Both the position numbers and the translations under genes were made by a program. Shown piece by piece: positions 46,501 through 59,000 of a stretch of 64,000 bases of DNA. This stretch comes from Effrenium voratum (taxonomy: Eukaryota > Sar > Dinophyceae > Suessiales > Symbiodiniaceae): contig CAUJNA010003297.1 in assembly GCA_963377175.1 (NCBI GenBank), forward strand, positions 400,691 through 464,690, in the 5' to 3' direction. Position 1 is the stretch's first letter. Every line of letters begins with the position of its first letter. Below the pieces are notes generated by a model, which worked only from the letters and a program-made list of their open reading frames with translations, made no database searches and was not told where the DNA came from.

Positions 46501-48773
46501 CACCTCGGTATTCGGCGCAAACGCTTTGATCACATGTAGTGCAAAACGCAGAGTGCAGAAGCAAAAGGGCCTTTCCGCATGTTTCTGAGTGGTGTTTGGT
46601 GAGGCGGCGAGAAGTGGATTGCCCAAAAGCTTGCCCTGAGGTTGAGCTCCAACGGGCAAGCGACTTTCTGAAACTGCTGTCACTATTCATTGTGCAACAG
46701 GATTGGAATGGCAATGTGGTTCGTAGCCCTGTCAAGCCTTAGATAGATATAAATGTTTGTTGTTCTGTGGCCAAGTCTCTGTGCGACGGTCGTTCAGGAG
46801 AATCACCCTGTCGGCGATTGCCGCTGAGGAGAAGGATGGCGAGCCTCGCGGAATCCGGCTGCTGACCCTTGTTGAAGCAGGCTTGCGGTTTGATTGCCAC
46901 GCCTAGAAACGACTGCAACATGCACATCCACCTAGCATGTTAACTGCAAAACGCCATCAAGCTTCTCACACTCCGCCTTACAAAGGCCTGAAAGGCTGTG
47001 CCCGTGCCCTTCGCCCACCGCAACACCGGCACTGCCCTTCGAGTCCCAGCCTGGCAAGTTTCGGGGCCGCGGGGGCAGGAAATGCTCCTTGGCCAAGACT
47101 GTGGAGGCGCGCTGCGAGAGACCCTGCTGCAGGATCACCCGAATCTGCTCTATGAGCGCGTGCTGGTCCTGCTTCACCTGAAGCGACCCCAGTTGAGTTG
47201 ATGCTTGGGGACAATCGTTCCCGTCTCCAAAGCCGGCAACTCAATATGGCCACGGCATACTGTACACACACAAACAAAAAAAGTGTCTTGCACAACCAGG
47301 TAAACAAGCAGAAGCCAAAGCCCGACCACTCAGCTCTGCCTGGTTCATGGACTCGCTGCCCATCTCGCTTTGCACGCCCACCAAGAAGGGGTGCCCTTCC
47401 AGCAGCACGAGGCCCACAGCGAACATGTTCAGAAAAGTCTCCCCTCCACGCTTGCGATTCGTCTGGCAGCAGCTGGTGCTGCCCATCGTGGACAGCCCAA
47501 TCAACCTGCTGGGGACACGGGCGTGGTGCTGTGAAATGCCATTTCCCTCAACGTGCACTTAGTTGCCGCTTAGGTACAAGTCACAAAAGTCAAATCTCGC
47601 AATGTGGGACCTATAAACTAACAAGTGGATACGCGGATGTCGGTCTCATGGGCCCCCAAATCCACTACTGTGTTGGAAACACACAAGATACCACCCTAAG
47701 CATTGCGATATCACAAGGTGGGATTCTGGCTAAGTGGCTTGTCTATGCCTTGACGCCGTCACTGGAATGAGATATTGCAACAGATACCAATATGCTTCGA
47801 AATCAGCCTCGTCTGCGCAAACAATATCAACCAATATGCTCAAACCGCAGCGTCCCAGACACAGAGGATAGAGAAGCCCCGTTTAGGCCCAAAACAAACA
47901 TGCCAGGCTTGCAAGCATCTCGTACATCTGAGTGTGTGTTTTTGATGGTACTGTTGCTGGGGTTGCCTTGAAGAGAAACCAGCGGGAACCACCTATTTTG
48001 GGGTCCCTTTGGAAGCAACAAGTACTGTAAACATCCAGATGACGGCCACCAGACGCGCGACCCCCGCCTACACATGCGGATCATGGATCGCAGGTTCTTG
48101 CGGCCGGAGCGCGAGATGCAACAGCCAGGCACATCCTCCAAGGGTGTCGCCAGGAAGCAAAGCCCGGGATTGGACACTCGGCAAATGAGCACGGAGCTTT
48201 TAAAGGCAGCATGGTTTTGCAGTTTTGCTGTCGGCCCAGCACTTGACCGAGTCAGCTCACCAAAGGGTAGCAGGGCAACAGGGCAAGAGACCCGAACGAC
48301 CTGAAGAGAAGACCTGCGGGCGGATCCGATCCTGCAGCGAAGCCTGAAAAATTGCCAATCCACCGCTCGGTCCAACCATGAGTTGCCTTGAGAAGGCTAA
48401 ACAGGAATCTAACCACTTAGTCAAGCTGCATGTTCTTCAGCAAAGCAAGTTTGGCTCCAGTCTTCTACGGCTGTGATGTTTACAGGGGAAATATCTACCA
48501 AGTATCCGGCTCCTTGAGCAAAAACCGGCAGTTCTGCCCCAGAACTTCGTCGCGGCTGTAACCGCTGAGTCTGCAGAAGGAGTCAGAAGCGCCCACAACA
48601 GGGCAGTCCGGCACCAGGGCATCAGCCATCACCACGGGCTTGGGAAATTTGTCGATGAGAAAGCCCACCTCCTTGTACAAGGTCCTGGCACTGTTGATAC
48701 TAAGTTGCCTCACAGGCTGCAGTCGATCCATTGTCACAGCATCGCCTTCCAGCGAAGATTCAAAGTGCGACAT
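40520..48773 (-). CDS. Protein with two LOV blue-light sensor domains, 14 exons found
   Basis: Exons: 48773-48513, 48135-48068, 47505-47340, 47177-47088, 46413-46276, 45585-45511, 44286-44201, 42995-42911, 42697-42671, 42328-42251, 41858-41786, 41412-41308, 41149-41021, 40641-40520. They total 1503 nt, in frame throughout, 501 residues so far. LOV1 (about 43-165) has LGQNCRFLL with the flavin-adduct cysteine at 82, QTNRKRGGETFLNMF and FLVGVQSE. LOV2 (about 359-470) has VSIADPSQPDMPL, VGLNCRFLN with cysteine 394, QNRRKSGELFVNLL and YLVGIQSD. Both thus keep the Cys, Asn and Gln that bind and react with FMN. Between them lies an unrecognised stretch of about 190 residues. After LOV2 comes a charged coiled-coil start (EFMKERHQGELQRVAQNLRK). 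Donors: eight GC, three GA, two GT. The last exon may instead run to a stop at 40394; the true 3' end and the start ATG are uncertain. Confidence 0.88.
44515..44760. repeat. Dispersed 60-bp repeat family, copies between LOV gene exons
   Basis: Three to four imperfect copies occur, each with CGCAACTTTTC, then a CAAGTGCAGCACGCGAAAT-like string, then TTTGGCAGCTCCAGCTC. The same phrases recur at 55935-56140 and, weaker, at 39110-39300. They lie in introns or spacers. Confidence 0.7.
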
Positions 48774-48799
48774 CGGGTTGAGGTACCATCTGCCGCCCT

Positions 48800-50090
48800 C
48801 TTTGATACTTCGAGATACTGCGAGCCCCGATCGGCAGCGGTACGGTAGGTTTCGATGGATTGCAACGCACGCAACTCACAGGACACAACCCTTCAATACG
48901 CGGGTGGGCTTCACAGCTTGGCATTGAGACTGCAGTGCGTGACCAAGAAACAACCGGTAAAACCTTCTCGCTGGAACAATAGTGCCGCTGGGTAGATGTG
49001 TCCCGGGTGGATGGTTTTTGCCCTTTCCTCAGACTCATTGTAATATCGATTCCAAACGAAATGAACCAACTCACTGGACTGGATGGTCATGAAGGCATGA
49101 GTTTTGACGAGCTTGCTAGGGAGACCACACCAATCGACAACTCTGCCTTTCATCAACGCTCATGTTGAATTATCCTTGCGTCATGCAAATGTGTAGGTCG
49201 GGGAATGAGCAGAGAGACTGTGTGTTTTCGCTTTGTGTTGTTCAAACATGCAGAAAACACAACCTTCTCAAGTCTTGCATTCTGCAATTTGCTGGCGGCA
49301 ACATGCAAAAGAAGCCGAACAAAAGCTAGACACATGACGCGAGGACAGGCATTCGAAAGCATCTTGTGCTTGACGCTTAACGCAAAGACTAAGGCTTGTA
49401 CGATAGTGTTAAGCGTGTGTCATGCTACGTTCACGCATTCGCATACCCGCAAGTTAAGCGAATACTAGCCATCCGAAGACAGCACTTGTTCTGCATTGGG
49501 TCGGCGAGAAGAGTCAAAAATGCCGTGCCAACACTTGATCCCCTGTACATGGTTCATGTCGTGTTGGCTAGCTCATTTCAAGTTCCGCGCAAAAGGGGGA
49601 GGTCCCTAATCCACCCACCTCATCCAAAGTCAACCCGTCTCGACGTGCGGGGCCTTGTGGATCTGGAAGCCTTGGCCAAGGAGTCATGGTCCATCTTTCG
49701 ACTGGACCTTTCTTTAACCCGGAGCCGGTCGCTTCATAAACGGCACCCTTTGGGCCCTTCAAAAGCCAACAGCTGATCCCGAGTTCAGCTGTTAACCATG
49801 GGGAATCGCTGTGTAGGAATCGCACTGTGACAAAGCATTCAAACCCAGCAACAAGCCTTGCATGATCTTGCAGGTCCATACATATCGCATACATATACAT
49901 ATCGTATACATATCGTATAGATATCGTATACATATCGTATACATATACACCTTCATACTGAACTCCAGGAATCAGGGCCCCGCACTGTTGGGAGGGTTGC
50001 TTGATTTGGTGTTGGTTTGGAAATTGCAGCCCGAGTCCCCAAAGACCTTGAGACTCGATCCCACACGCTGAGTGCCCCCGACTTCCGCAG
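48800..50090. other. Spacer between the kelch and LOV genes
   Basis: No exon could be assigned. At 49870-49955 a run of ATATCGTATACATATCGTAT-type units forms a short tandem repeat. An in-frame stretch (GGRWYLNPMSHFESSLEG) extends the first LOV exon upstream of its ATG, so an earlier exon or a single kelch-LOV transcript cannot be excluded. Confidence 0.4.
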
Positions 50091-50099
50091 CGAGCTCAC

Positions 50100-53000
50100 C
50101 AAAAGCACCAGATGGCCCGGCTCATGCTTCAAGAGCCTGCGGATGCGGCACCCATTCATTGGTGCTCCCTTGATGTGCACAAACCTGCATGCTGAACAAC
50201 CTGCCTTCGCCCAAGTGGGAAATGTGAACGGGAATCGTTTTCAGCTCTCTCCAGCCTTACCTCTCGGCTGCTTGCTTCTAGGGCAGATCCCAGGCCTGTC
50301 CAAGTAGTTCACCACATCCTGGATGGAACTATCGACCAGCTGTCTCTATCGCCCAAGGCGTCATGACAGCTTGGAGTTTCCCGCTCCACAACGCGTTTGG
50401 AAAGTTGGCCACAAATCTGCATAGAGGGCGTTCCTGCAAATCATGCTTGACGCCAAATCTCTGTCCCTGTTTGGCAACTATCTTCCGGTCGCAAGCTCGA
50501 GCCTCTCACTGAAAACCCCGCCGCAATCTACATTCTGGCTGCAAAGCAGTGCAAAGCAGGAGCAAACCCAAATCATGCAAACGTCCTCGGGCCCATGGAG
50601 AGCGAATCCAGTTCTCAACAGCACGTAGTTCACGCTCAAGAATTATGACTCGTTGGGGAAAGCCACACCCTTTCAGCGGCGTGCAAGGGAAATCCCATCC
50701 ATGTAGCTATTTCACAAACGCCTCTTACTCCGAACATGTGTCAACTAAGTCACGTCTTCAAGAAGTTCAAGCCCAAAAGCTTGGTGGACCCTCTGCTTCC
50801 TCTCCTCCTCATCCTGCAAGTCCTCGTCGACGTCCTCGATGACCAAAGCCAGCAGTCTGGCCAGTTTTGGGAATCAAGACGGAAGGGGAGGTTGCTCTCG
50901 CCGTAAGAAAAAACCAAAAAACTCGAAGGCTGCTATGCTCACCACCTGTGCAGATCAAGCGCCCACAAATTGGCATCCAAGGCCGGACAAGCCAGCTTCC
51001 ATCCAGACATTCTAGGAGGAACATTATTGCAGGGGCATTAGGTGAAAGGAAAGAGGGTTGAAAGCATTCAGGACATCAACACAGTCATTCATGTCCGGAG
51101 ATGTCTCCCGTATGCGCAGGCAGCCCCTTGAGTGGAAAACTTGTGACAACTACGCAGGCGGCCTGGAGCGCAAAATGTCGCGACCGCCACCAAGGCCCCC
51201 GAAGATCATGCTGCGGCCTTATGGCAAGGCTGTCAAAAATGGGCTAAGGTACGATCCGACTTAAAGTCAACAAACCTCTTCACATGAAAATTGTCGACTG
51301 GTCATGCTCGACTCACAAAAGATTACAGAATTATTAGTGGTTGCCAGCATTTCCAGTTTCAAGGTTTCCTCGCTGCACAGGTCACCTCAAGAGTCTGGTT
51401 GTGGGCTCTTGCAGATGTGGCACGTGTCTAACTAATAAAATGGAGAAGTCGGGGCGCAGGAAAGGCTTTCAGCGGAAACGCCGCCGTGCTGTGAATCGCA
51501 ATAGACCAGATGGAAAAATAGATGGGGATGCGTATCGACCAATAAATTAATGTGGTTCCCCACTAAAACTCACAGACCGTTGAGATGCGCGCCGTCCTCC
51601 AGCAGCAAGACCTGCACGGAGCGGCTGTAGTGCCATGTGGCATCGATGAGTCTGTTCCGTTTCTCGGGAATGTTCAAAAAGACAAGTTTCCCAAATAGCA
51701 AAGCAAACAATGTATTTCTTGAAAAGCCTGAAGCGACGCATGGAGTGGTTCGACCTGAAGTGGGAAGCTATTCTGGTAGGGGCCTGCGACCAACCAGTGC
51801 AGGACACGAGGATTAGTGCAACTCCCAGCAACAGAACACATTTCTGGGAACTTGTCAGCAATCTTGCCACTTAAAGAGACTTACCATTTAAAGTTTGTCA
51901 CCAGCAATGTTCACTCATTTCCAACTACTCGTCGGCCCTCCACATCCAATAATATAGTATAGTGTCGACTGGCGCGATGGCATTGACGACGTGAAAGCAT
52001 CTCCCTTTGCTCAAACTAAATGCGTGAAAATTCATGAAAACTTACAAGCCAATCACAGCATGTGTTGTGACCTCCAGGAAGTCTGCGAGAAGCATGGTGG
52101 TTCGAAGCCAACTTCCACCCAAATAATTAGAATGGGGTTTGGGGTGCTTTTAGACCAAGTTTAGTCGTATTATCGAGTTAAAAACTATTGGTACTCTTGA
52201 TACGCCCTATGACCACCAATTGTGCCCTCACATCCCAAGGAACCCATCTGCCCCTCTTCGTTCCAGCCTGATGCCCGGCACGGCCTGCCGCTTGTGCCCA
52301 GGCGAAGTAGGGCAGGCGCTGCCAGGCGCTGCCATCCTCTGACGCAAGCGGTGTGGGTGTCCTGTTGGGGTCCCTTCAAACGTCACCTGTGAAGGTTGAA
52401 CAAGTTCTGCATGGATCCAGCTTGGCGAAGAGGCAAAAGCCAGTCTGCAAAAGTGCTTACATGCTCTGAGTATTGAGTTAGGAGCCTACAAGCAAGTTAT
52501 AGACGCGGGAAACATGCTAGCTCAACATGTCCAGAATTTTGAAGCCAACAATGAAAAACATCTAAACTGAGGACTGGATGCGTCCGTCCAAGTACTGATC
52601 TCCCTGGCTCGTTCACCTTGCAGCCAACTTTCAAAAAACACAGCACAGTTGCTGAATCTACAAAGTGCTGTATATTGTGCCCTCCCTTCACGCTTCACGT
52701 GCAATTGCTCGAAAAGAAAAGTAGTGCTTGGAAGAGAAACGCCGCACACCAGGCCAAATGCACTTCAGGGGCACATTAGTAAATTGATTACGATGGCATG
52801 TGTCAATCTAAGGATTTGGACCCAATTCTCGGGGGAACCCTTCTTGGTTGGTTTTAAGGGGAAACCAAACGGAAACCGTTGCCATTTTCGGGGACCCACG
52901 AGCTTGGCGTTTTGCACGTCCTCGGAGAGCCAGGCATCGGAGAGGACCTGGATGGGTCCCCATGAGGCATCGAGCCAAATCGGATGGCCGATTCGAAGCC

Positions 53001-56000
53001 GCGGATTGCCGGGTCGTTTTTTTTGAACATGAAAAATGTACAAATGCGGAGTGCCAATCTTGAAACACTCCTTTCTGGGGCGCCATTTGGGGCACGAGGT
53101 CCCTATCTGTCTGTGCTTTACACTCTCCGAAGAGAAGTGTCTATATTTGAATGTGGTCCTGGCACGCCTTAAGAAAGCGAGAGGTCAGAAATCGTAGTCA
53201 GCTTCAAAGAGCCGGAAAAGGTGAACAGGAGTAGACCATGCTCGAAGTTACGCTCCACAGGTAAGCTCGACTTTGGTTTTGAGACTCCCTATTGGGGGTC
53301 AAAAAGCAAAACGAAACCAAGCATGGGCTCCCAATGTCTCACGCATATCCCTGTATCTCTGCCTGACCCTTCTCATCGCAGCCGCCAAAGATTGCCAGCT
53401 GGCCGCGGAAGGGAACTGCCTGGCAAAATGAGCTGTCTGAGAACAGTCGAAGTGCTGGAAAGAAGCTAAGAACAGTGTGTCTTGGGTTGTTGCCTTTGGG
53501 GTCCGCAAGTTCTTTGGAAAGCAGCGATGTCTGACTTGCACGAACCACCCTCCGGTCTAAAGACTTGTTCTCTGTTTCAAGTACCATATCCCGGGGCCGG
53601 GATGAAACAACCTTGCTGGATCTTGCTGGGGAAAAACAATTGCTTGTGCCACTCGTTGCCTTCAACTTGTGGTGTTACAGTAGTACGGTAGAGCAGCTCG
53701 TTCTTTTCATCAAGTGGATCAAGAGCAGCCAGCAGCATGCGATGCCACCTTCACATTGCGTGGCCTATGCCCAGTTTAGCTCGCAACAATCATTGTCCTG
53801 CTTTGCTTGGGCCTTTTGTTTCTCGGCCTTGCATCCAAAGCCACCATATTCGAATCCAAAGTTCTCTGGGCCAAATCCAGCCGCACCCCCAAAGCCATGT
53901 GTATACTTTTAGATATAATAAGAATATGAATATCTACGTATATATTTTTGTTAATGTTCATGTAGACCCCGAGTTGACTCGCCACTGTCCACCGGAAACG
54001 CTCCCGGCCTGGTGCCCTTGCCTAGCCGGCCAGGGCGCCGTAAAGTTCTTCCAGCCCTCCGGCTCGATGCCTGGCGCTCTCGAGCGCTAGACCCAGGTGA
54101 GGTGACCAAGGCACCACGCTGAACCCCTGTTTAACGGGTTTAGATGCAACCAAAAAGCTGAAAAAAAAAGGGAAACAAAACTGAGAGAAATTTTCAGAAA
54201 CACAAGCTGTCCGATGCCTATTTGTTCATTCCAGGTTGTTGGAGGCAACGCACCTGACAGGAGACGTCCTCCGGAGAACATGTCCAACACACTGGCAGTT
54301 GCTCGTGAAATTGGGGCGGGATGTGTGTGCTTCCTGGTGCAATCGCTGACAATCCAAATTGGGGAAAAAAGTGATCTCTCTGGCCGAAACTTGAACGAGA
54401 GCAGAGGCTTACTTCTCTAACACTTTGAGTGATCTGTCAAAGATGCGCGTTCGTCAAATCATTTTTCTCGGACAAGTATAGCGCGGTCAGCGAGCAATAC
54501 ATGTGCTCTTGGCAAATCGACTTACACAACGTCAGGACACCACTTCTCAAATAAAACCGTTCTCTCAACATGGCTAACATACCCAAAACTGGCAGGCTTC
54601 CTTTTGGCTGCCCGCCTCCCACATCCATGGCGCTCTTGCGGCGCCCCAGCGCGGCGCCGCCGCCCTTGGGGGCCCAGGTGGCGCCGCCCAGAGTCCAGCA
54701 GTCGTTGAAGTGGTTACTGTCGTCGCACCCCCCAGTGAGCCACCTGAGTGAAAGTCTCAGGTGAGCAATTTTACAGATACGCCATGAGTCCCTGTATGGT
54801 GGAAGGTTGCTTACACGCAAGCTGGCGCTTTGCGTACACGACCTATGTTTTCTGCTTACGCGGCAGTCGGCCAGCATGTCAAGCTTACGCATTGCTTACA
54901 TGTCGTAGTTTTGAGCTCTGTCTTGTTTCATCCATTACACGCCAAAACCTATCAAGTACACACACACACACACTACCCAGTATGTTGTGTTTTCACGGTA
55001 GGCACGTGATGTGAAAGCAAATGCCACTGATGGCTGATGCATAGTCATGTCTACTGCACAAGTTGGTGTATGAGATGCGTTGGCTGCGTTGGCGTCATTG
55101 CAGACCATTTTGCCCTTGATTGCTGAGCCGACTGCTGAGTTTCTAGCTGCTCCACATTTGTCTGACTTCTGTAACTTCTCTAGTGGTATCAATCGAGCAG
55201 CGGTGCGAGCAGCGGAATGGAAATTCGGAGGTTGTCACCACAAGGAAGGAGCCAATGGACCAATGGGAGCCGGATAAATATGTGGAGAGCACGGCACCCT
55301 GCCATGCATTCGGCACAAGGAAAGGGGGGCCCTATTTGCACTGGCCTCCTCAAAAGGCCTGGAGCAGGTGCAAGTCAAAAACATGTCCCGACTCGGCCCT
55401 GCCACTCTGAGGGCGTGTTGCGGTTTCCCGCACGTACTCCCAAAGTGCACTATAGCCCCTCACAGCATCCCTTCTTGGAGGGCTTGGATTCGTGATTTGG
55501 TGTTTGGGGAATGCCTGCCCATTAGTCACAACTAAGTCTGCAATCCTTACCAGCAAGTGGAGTGCGGCGGCTCAAAAGAACATGGCCCCTTATTGGACAC
55601 TTGTGCCAATCTTGACACCCCAGCCGTCTGACCGTTTGGCTCCGAGAGGCAAGCGCTCCTGGAAGTTGGCCAGGTGGAAGTTCCAGCGCGCAGAGCAGGG
55701 CATGGGCTGGCGCAAGTTGCTTTACCATGTGCAAACCTTGGCCCTAGGAAACGTCCGCAAAACATGGGCTATCAAGCTAAAGGATGCCTCTGTGGATAAG
55801 CAAGGCACTCGTGTATATATGGTGGTTGTTCTAAATTCCTTTGTCTCGAAACGGCCATTCTTCGCGAAAAAAAAGAAGAAGTTACTTTCGCGAATCTTTC
55901 GCGGATTCATCGCCGTGCACTTTTCATTGCTCAAGTACCAGGCGAAATAAAGTCGCAACTTTTCATTACAAGGGTAGTACATGACATGCACTTCCGCAGC

Positions 56001-59000
56001 TCCGGCTGGAAAGTCGCAACTTTCCGCACCAGTACACGAAATGCACTTCCTCAGTTCCAGCAGGAAAGCCGCGCAGCTCCAGCTTGAAGTCGCAACTTTT
56101 CAGTACCAAGCTAGTACTCTGACTAGCGCGGCGCTCAGAAAGTACCTCCCCTCGCAATCGAAGCCTGCGCTTTCACGCGGGCTTTCGCGGAACTTTCGCG
56201 GACCTTTCGCGAAACATCACCCACGTTTCTAAAGCCACCGACTAACACCCGCACACCTGGAGCAACAACCAAAGAAGCAGGGTTTTAAAACTGTAGCGTC
56301 ACCAGTTGGGGGACAAGCAACAAAAGGCTTTAATCAGCTTAGAAGGACGGTTCAGCAGAAAAGATGAGTGTTTTCACATAGCACTGATTTACAAGATGCA
56401 GTTACGCAAAACTTTCGCGAACAAAAAAGTTACTTTCGCAACTCCATCGAGAATCTTTCGCGGAGCTACCTCAACCAACACCGATGGTCACCAAATACTA
56501 AACTGATTACAAGGACCTTTAGAACGACTCCCATATATATATAATACAATTGTGTGTTATCTTCCTTATTTCAAAGCGGATGGTTTGAGTGAGATACAGC
56601 ACTTGTGAACCCTCAAGCCTTGCCTCGAGCTCAAACCAGGAGAAGCCGCCGGAATCCGAGGCCCAGACGTCCTGCCGGAATTGCGCAAGGCATGAAAAGG
56701 AGCAAACTGCTGCAAACTGCCAAGCTGCCCTGCAAAGTCAAGGGGGAAGATCAATGTCTGCTTGCCTCTGAGGTTTGATCCGCAACAAGCGTGGGCATGT
56801 TTGGGTGAGTCTCCAAATTAGAGGCCCTTCATGTGGTTGGTATCCATAATTTGTCCTTTTGGTTTCCCTCAAACGCATCCAAACAGGCGGCGACCCGCAG
56901 TTCGACACAGGGCTCCGCCTGTTTGGGCTGCTAACATTGCCCCTGGCTTGTTTCGGCTACTAGCAAGTTTCTGTGACATGTTGTTGATAACGCCTCGTTT
57001 CGAACGTTTTCCACACACAGTGTCCGGTCCTTGAGTGCCTTGTTCCCAGTGCCGCTGCCGCCCATGAGCAGCAGCAGCGGCCGGGGCGGGGCCTTGACAG
57101 AGAGGTCCATGACCAAGGCCTGGTGCCCAAACCTGCAACATGGGAACAAAGCCGGGAATGCCATCCCGGCAACCTGCAGCCTAGGAGTCGTTGGCTTAAG
57201 ATGCAAGCATTCTGTGCTTCACATGCACCATGTTTGCGGCTGATGAGACGTTGGCTTCACTGGCAAGCATGCCGAGTTCAAAAAGGCATTTGCACAAGCG
57301 ATGGGAAGCGTCTCCAGGCACGACCATTTAGGGGCCTTTGAGCTTGCACAAATCTGTTGGAACAAACACCCAAACACACTCTTGGCAGGACCAAAACCGA
57401 TAACTTGAGCACTGCTCTCTTATAGCCATGCCTGGCAGGCCACTTGGGGCACGGCAGCTCCTTGTGACGGCGCTGGCTCACGCTTCTTGGTCTACTGGTT
57501 TGCATGGCTTCCACTACGTGGGCGTGTCTGACATACCGGAACGTTGTGAAATGCAGCAACCCCTTTCCCCCTCAAACCATCCCAAATAGGCTAGCCTTAA
57601 AAAAGACACACTGTGCCCCTGAATGCGCCTGGCCCACAGGATGTAAATAAGATAATGCGGCCAGGGAGGGGAGGGAACAGGGGGGGTCACGTTCTGGCTG
57701 AGACAGCTTCGACTGCAAGGAAAGACGGTTCTTCGCAGGCCTGCTCGCTTTGGCTGGTCATGAACCGCTTAGGAATTTTGGACAACCGGTGGGATTCCTT
57801 GCACCATGACCATGCCCCACAGATTCGGAGTGTCGACCACGCCGAGCCATTGTGCAGTCCCCCCAAGCCCAAAACCCGGTCCGACCGTCCTGCCATGACA
57901 TGCCCACGTCGGTGGACTGCCACGAGTCGCGGAACCGGCGATCCTCATCCCCGAGGCCGCCCAGGAGAATCAGGCGGTCCTGCGGTTCAAAAAAAAACAC
58001 AAGAGAAACCAAGGCGACCACAATGGGACCCACGATTCTTACTGCCATGTTTCCTGCTAAAAGAGAAACAAGACCTTCTGGTGGGACACAATCAGTGAGT
58101 TGGTCTCTCAGATTGGAGACGCCTCACCCCCCGCCATTTCCACTACTGAGACATGCCCTGGAATATGTTTCACCCAGGCAACGCAGGCAAAATGGATCAT
58201 GGCAAATCGCTGAAGATAAAGCTGCTCCACAGCAAGGAAGGTGGGCTTTCCTAACTCAGAAAGCAGTTTTTGCTGATCGCACAAGCTGAAGTACCCACAT
58301 GTGCAAGAGGCGGGGTCAAACCAGTGGAGCAGGCCGCAAGCGTCCGCCCAAACAAGGAAACCCAATCAAGCGATCCACGAAGCTGCAGGCCCGTCATCCG
58401 AACCGAACCTCTTCGACATGTCCACGTTCAAATCCCCGCTCCTCCCACCAAATCACCTGATGCCCGCTGCGCCCGGGCCATGGGGGCGTAGGCAGTTCCT
58501 CCCAAGTGAGCCTGGGAAGTGGCTTGGAAGATCTTGCTCTGGTTGGACTCAGCCTCTTGTTGTTTCGGATGGTTCAAGGACACGGGGAATTTGGTCATTG
58601 ATTTTTCAGACAAAAGATCAGGTTAGATACACTGTTATGCTGATTGGTGAGCGCTCATAAGCCCTCGTGGACTCCAGTGACCTAGTGGACCAGCTGAGAC
58701 CGTAGCAACCCAACTGGTTCATGCAACATAGCCAGCCAACAACTCGCCAGCAGTCAAAATCTGACAAAGTTCCGTGCAGTGGGCGTCCCATGGACAATGA
58801 AGCTCCAAGCATGAGCTCTTCTGGTGAACAAGATCTTTGCACGTACTACATGGCGCAAAAGTCGAGACATCTGACGCTTTTCTCCAAGAGTCATTGCCAC
58901 AAATCTCGCAAGGACTCACCGGCTGCTTTCGGCAAGTCCCCCGCCCCACTCCCCGTATTTCACAGAGGGTTAAGAGATGAGGTGTTCACTGCAACTGAAC

